Assembly: GCA_964035545.1 (NCBI GenBank)
Contig: OZ037767.1
Location: 27,385,628 to 27,449,627 of the forward strand
Length of the DNA stretch: 64,000 bases
Reading direction: 5' to 3'
From: Bugula neritina
Taxonomy: Eukaryota > Bryozoa > Gymnolaemata > Cheilostomatida > Bugulidae
Part shown: positions 61,001 through 64,000 of the stretch, one piece after another
Numbering within the stretch: the stretch's first letter is position 1
Layout: every line of letters begins with the position of its first letter
The notes under the pieces: model-generated
Told to the model about the DNA's origin: nothing
The model's database searches: none
What the model saw: only the letters and a program-made list of their open reading frames with translations
Position numbers and translations under genes: made by a program

Positions 61001-63673
61001 GATGGCGTCATAACTTGAGATAAAAAATAAATTCATTATTGGAATCATGTATGAAAGAAAAGGTCAATTATTACGTTTATTCAAGTAAATTCACTCAATT
61101 TAAAGCAAGACTGGGCTCAGTGCAAACTGCTTATAAAATTGTAGTTATCTAAAAATACAGCAACTTTTCAAACATGCAAAGTAAGAACTGGACACCAGCT
61201 GAGAACAACCAAAGAAGTAGATGTAAAAGAAAATAAACCATGACGACACATCTCATATTTTATTCACTTGTGTAATTCCTTCATTATTTCAATGCTGCCA
61301 TGAACTAGACATGCTGCCTATACCTGTCAGTGATGAGTAGTGCCAAGTCAGTTCTGTCTTTATACTTTTCAACAGCTTTTTTCAAAAGATTAATTTTCAT
61401 TCCTCCACCAGGCTTAGTTTCTATATCACCACCAGTCCACTCCATGCCAACACCAATTGGCTGCAAATGGCACCACAAATCATGTTAAAGTTGTAGAACA
61501 TTGTGATTAGCACATCTTATTTAACACCTAAGATAACCTGAGCCATGACTGACTGGTATAAAGAGTTCTTATAGTCATAACCAATCAACTGAGCTATATG
61601 ATTCCAACTCACAATGGAAGGAATAGTCACACTTTATGGATCACATCAAAGCGGAAGTATAAAGCTATCAATCATTCACTGCGTATAACAATGTTCACTA
61701 ATGGTGATACAATGAAGCGTCTAAATGTAAAAAACATACGCGGTATTCTGTTAAGTAATAATATATAGGTAATACACAATTTATGAAGCTATATTTCTTA
61801 TATTAGAAACCTTTTTCAATACAAATATCAAAATAACACCATAACACATTTATTTTACATAAAAGATTACATTTTTTAGACTGCTATAGGCATCTTAACT
61901 TCAAGAAAAATACTGTGGTGAAAAATGTATAGCTAAAATACAAAACATGCTGCGTTTTCCTGCTCACATGTGTTTTTCTAACATACCCAAACACTTTAGA
62001 AAATCTCGATTAATTATGTAATACTTCTAGTAGATAACGTATACAATTAGTACATTATTAAACTAAAGAAACCATAAAAAGCTATTACTATCAAATATGC
62101 AGTCACTGAAAAATTAATTAAGGAAGTATTTCCATATTTAATGGGAAAATATCTATTCTCAGTTAATCCTTGTTGTTGTTGTTGGCAAGGGCAGTAATCT
62201 CTAGAAAATATTATTTTACAGATGTCATACTAAGACAACAGAATAACTGAATGTTGCGCAAGTTAAGTTGAGTCAATGAAGCATAACAAATGTCGCTGTA
62301 CTTTTTAGTTGAATTTAAGGTGAAGAACAGGAGAAAGTCACGTCTGCAAAACGAAAACCAATCAAGCTTGACGTTTATTTCCAGAACATTCTTCCGAAGT
62401 AATGAAAAACCGCATTTCAAACCAATAAATCATTATCACTAATGTATTAGTTGGTAGACTAAAATATATCTTTATATCAAAGTTTCTAACATTACCTTTA
62501 AACTTCAAACTAAATTTTAAGTTAAATCTCAACCATTAAGTATCAATCGGAGACATAATCCAACACACTAATAGCCTACAACCTGATTATTTAAATTTCT
62601 ATAGCAAAATCTTCCTTTAATCTCACAAGCCACACCAACTACTGTATTCTTTCTTGACAAATTGAAATGTTACATTAACATTGATTATTTGAAATTATAA
62701 ACAACCAACCTCCAGAGTGAGTTTGTGTTGTATAACGGAGGCGAGAAATTGTTGATAGCCATCATGGTTAGCATCAGTAGCCACCGTCATAACAATCAGC
62801 TCTGCCGAATAGAAACATAGTTTTACTACTTTTAGATACTATACAAGACCCAACAATACAAATAGAATTATAGACAGATTTTAAGTTATTATGTCAAAAG
62901 ATTTGGCTGATTTTTGTTGTTGTAAATGTGGACCAATAAAATAAAACGGTTGCCTTTGCAACCTGTAATCTTTAAAAAAAGGGAGAAGATCTCACAAAAA
63001 ACCGTTGTTATAATTAGTAATGAGCCGTAGTAAGCAAATAAACTCAAAATAACAAGATGATTACTTAACATTAATAAATTGCTTTTTACAGAAAAATTTT
63101 CACTCGTAAAAGGTTGTACACTGTTATATATAAAATGAAATAAATGCGTTCAACAATGAACAACCATATCGCACACCAGTATTAAACAACCATAGAGTTT
63201 TTCAATTAAAAATAAATATACTTATTAGCATAGCTAAAAACTGTACTAGTAATGAAAAATTTTTCTTAATGTAAAAATAGCAAGAAATTTTTCGTATTTT
63301 AAATTAATAAATATACAATATTTAGATTATATATTAATGTTATAAGTAATATAAAAAAGAATATATACGTATTATATGCATATATTATGTATATGCATAT
63401 ATCGAGTTCCCATGCATTCACCCTCCAGGGGTTCTTAGTGGGAAACTCCCCCAAACTGAACTGAACTGAACCAGTGGTAAAAATATTATATCAGCTTGGC
63501 AGCTAAAACAATAACCAGGAGCTAATAACTTACTCATACCTATTGTGTGGCTTACCTTGAGGTCTTGGTCTCGAGGTTAAAACCTCACATGTCGATAGGC
63601 TCACCATCACAATTAGCAAATGATAAGCAAAGAGCACGGTGTAAGTATTTAAAAAGTTCCACGTTTGAGACAT
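54132..63673 (-). CDS. PLOD: procollagen-lysine 2-oxoglutarate 5-dioxygenase (lysyl hydroxylase)
   Basis: Seventeen exons per transcript: 63673-63556, 62801-62710, 61460-61324, 61013-60899, 60337-60170, 59847-59721, 59614-59517, 59068-58841, 58679-58558, 58326-58225, then 57591-57466 or 57853-57728, 56269-56122, 56017-55832, 55639-55535, 55313-55167, 54951-54826, 54287-54132; 766 residues. The signal peptide has core [15 protein letters not shown]. The N-terminal glycosyltransferase-like domain has [10 protein letters not shown] and DADDDQLYF. The middle accessory domain includes FWG and GVWNVPY. The C-terminal Fe(II)/2OG dioxygenase has iron ligands in RPHHDSSTF (His695, Asp697) and LTHFHEG (His745) and the 2OG-binding Arg757 in [10 protein letters not shown]. 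It hydroxylates collagen lysines in the ER. Family members are 720-770 residues. A duplicated exon gives two predicted isoforms. Confidence 0.96.
57466..57591 (-). CDS. PLOD alternative exon A
   Basis: 126 nt, entering after one base of a codon and leaving two (phase AA|G ... CA|G). Encodes [16 protein letters not shown]... through ...[15 protein letters not shown], residues 437-477. Consensus acceptor TTGTAG and donor CA|GTAAGT. Confidence 0.9.
57728..57853 (-). CDS. PLOD alternative exon B
   Basis: 126 nt, the same length and phases as exon A and 136 bp upstream of it in transcription order. Encodes [18 protein letters not shown]... through ...[17 protein letters not shown]. Acceptor ATCTTAG|A, donor AT|GTGAGT. 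It reads in frame with both flanking exons, and the junction codon is Lys with either exon (AAG or AAA). Including both would give 252 extra-domain nucleotides in frame but duplicate one structural segment, so exclusive use is expected. Confidence 0.85.
58011..58078. repeat. (AT)n microsatellite in the PLOD intron before the exon pair
   Basis: About 65 bp of AT repeat, followed by AATATA/ACGATA-type repeats to about 58180. It lies between the upstream constitutive exon (58326-58225) and exon B. Confidence 0.92.
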
Positions 63674-64000
63674 GGTAATTCAATTAAAAACAATTGACAG
63701 TATAAACTTAGAGTAAACGTTAACCCCTAAAGAAGAGCTGGGCTGCCAATGTAGTGACACGGTCAATTAAAGCAACACTAACTCACAGTGACAGTCACTG
63801 CAAGCCTGACGCGAACAGGAAAATGAAGAGTATCACTAACACTAACACTACAGTAACTCTAAGTCAAAGTGTAACTGAAACGTGATTTACTAGCCGAGTT
63901 TTGATATAGTAAAAAAGCTATAGATGCGCACACCAATTTCACTTTGGTTGTCAGTGGTAAGTTGATGTTATTGCTTTACCAAAGCCTACGTGATGGTAGA
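63674..64000. other. upstream region of PLOD
   Basis: No gene seen. Holds the 5' leader and promoter side of PLOD and a short field of CACTAA/CAGTAA words (about 63770-63870). The window ends here. Confidence 0.5.

Overview
The window is nuclear DNA from an animal. Genes are split by many short GT-AG introns, the sequence is AT-rich, and the gene content is metazoan: a collagen lysyl hydroxylase, a heterotrimeric G-protein beta subunit, a class A GPCR, a group A bHLH factor and a ciliary protein. Compact spacing, small introns and the divergent look of the bHLH and GPCR suggest an early-branching animal. A sponge is my best guess, but this is inference from sequence character only. Nine protein genes can be read exon by exon; in eight of them the splice phases close into a complete reading frame, and the GPCR lacks its 5' end.

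Layout. 1-2.8 kb: a two-exon bHLH gene (+) behind a TATA box. 2.8-9.9 kb: a nested transposon stack. A tRNA-derived SINE-like sequence is split by a long-inverted-repeat, hAT-like element (8-bp target duplication CCCCATCT). That element is itself split by a Ty3/gypsy-type LTR retrotransposon (-) with two apparently identical 352-bp LTRs, a Leu-tRNA primer site, gag, protease, an integrase zinc-finger remnant and a spliced zinc-finger accessory ORF. 12.2-14.0 kb: a GT31 glycosyltransferase (+). 14.7-17.2 kb: CFAP298 (-). 18.0-23.6 kb: mitochondrial ribosomal protein uS9m/MRPS9 (+), divergent from CFAP298. 25.1-29.5 kb: a class A GPCR (+). 31.2-33.6 kb: about 1.03-kb tandem repeats carrying relics of an exon of the next gene. 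34.3-40.4 kb: an FLVCR (SLC49) transporter (+), convergent with spermidine synthase (-, 40.5-43.6 kb). 45.9-50.3 kb: G-protein beta (-). 54.1-63.7 kb: a 17-exon PLOD/lysyl hydroxylase (-) with a duplicated, same-length, same-phase exon pair.

The genes are unrelated housekeeping, signalling and matrix genes that happen to be neighbours; there is no operon-like logic beyond a divergent pair (CFAP298/MRPS9) and two tight convergent pairs.

Most unusual signals: (1) in at least five places a minisatellite or short tandem duplication starts exactly on an exon-intron junction and multiplies the real splice donor or acceptor; (2) a probable mutually exclusive exon pair in PLOD; (3) a young LTR element that has lost reverse transcriptase and the integrase core but keeps gag, protease and an intact spliced accessory gene; (4) a recurrent noncoding texture of degenerate 6-bp-rhythm repeats; (5) a small inverted-repeat element family with a telomere-like interior.
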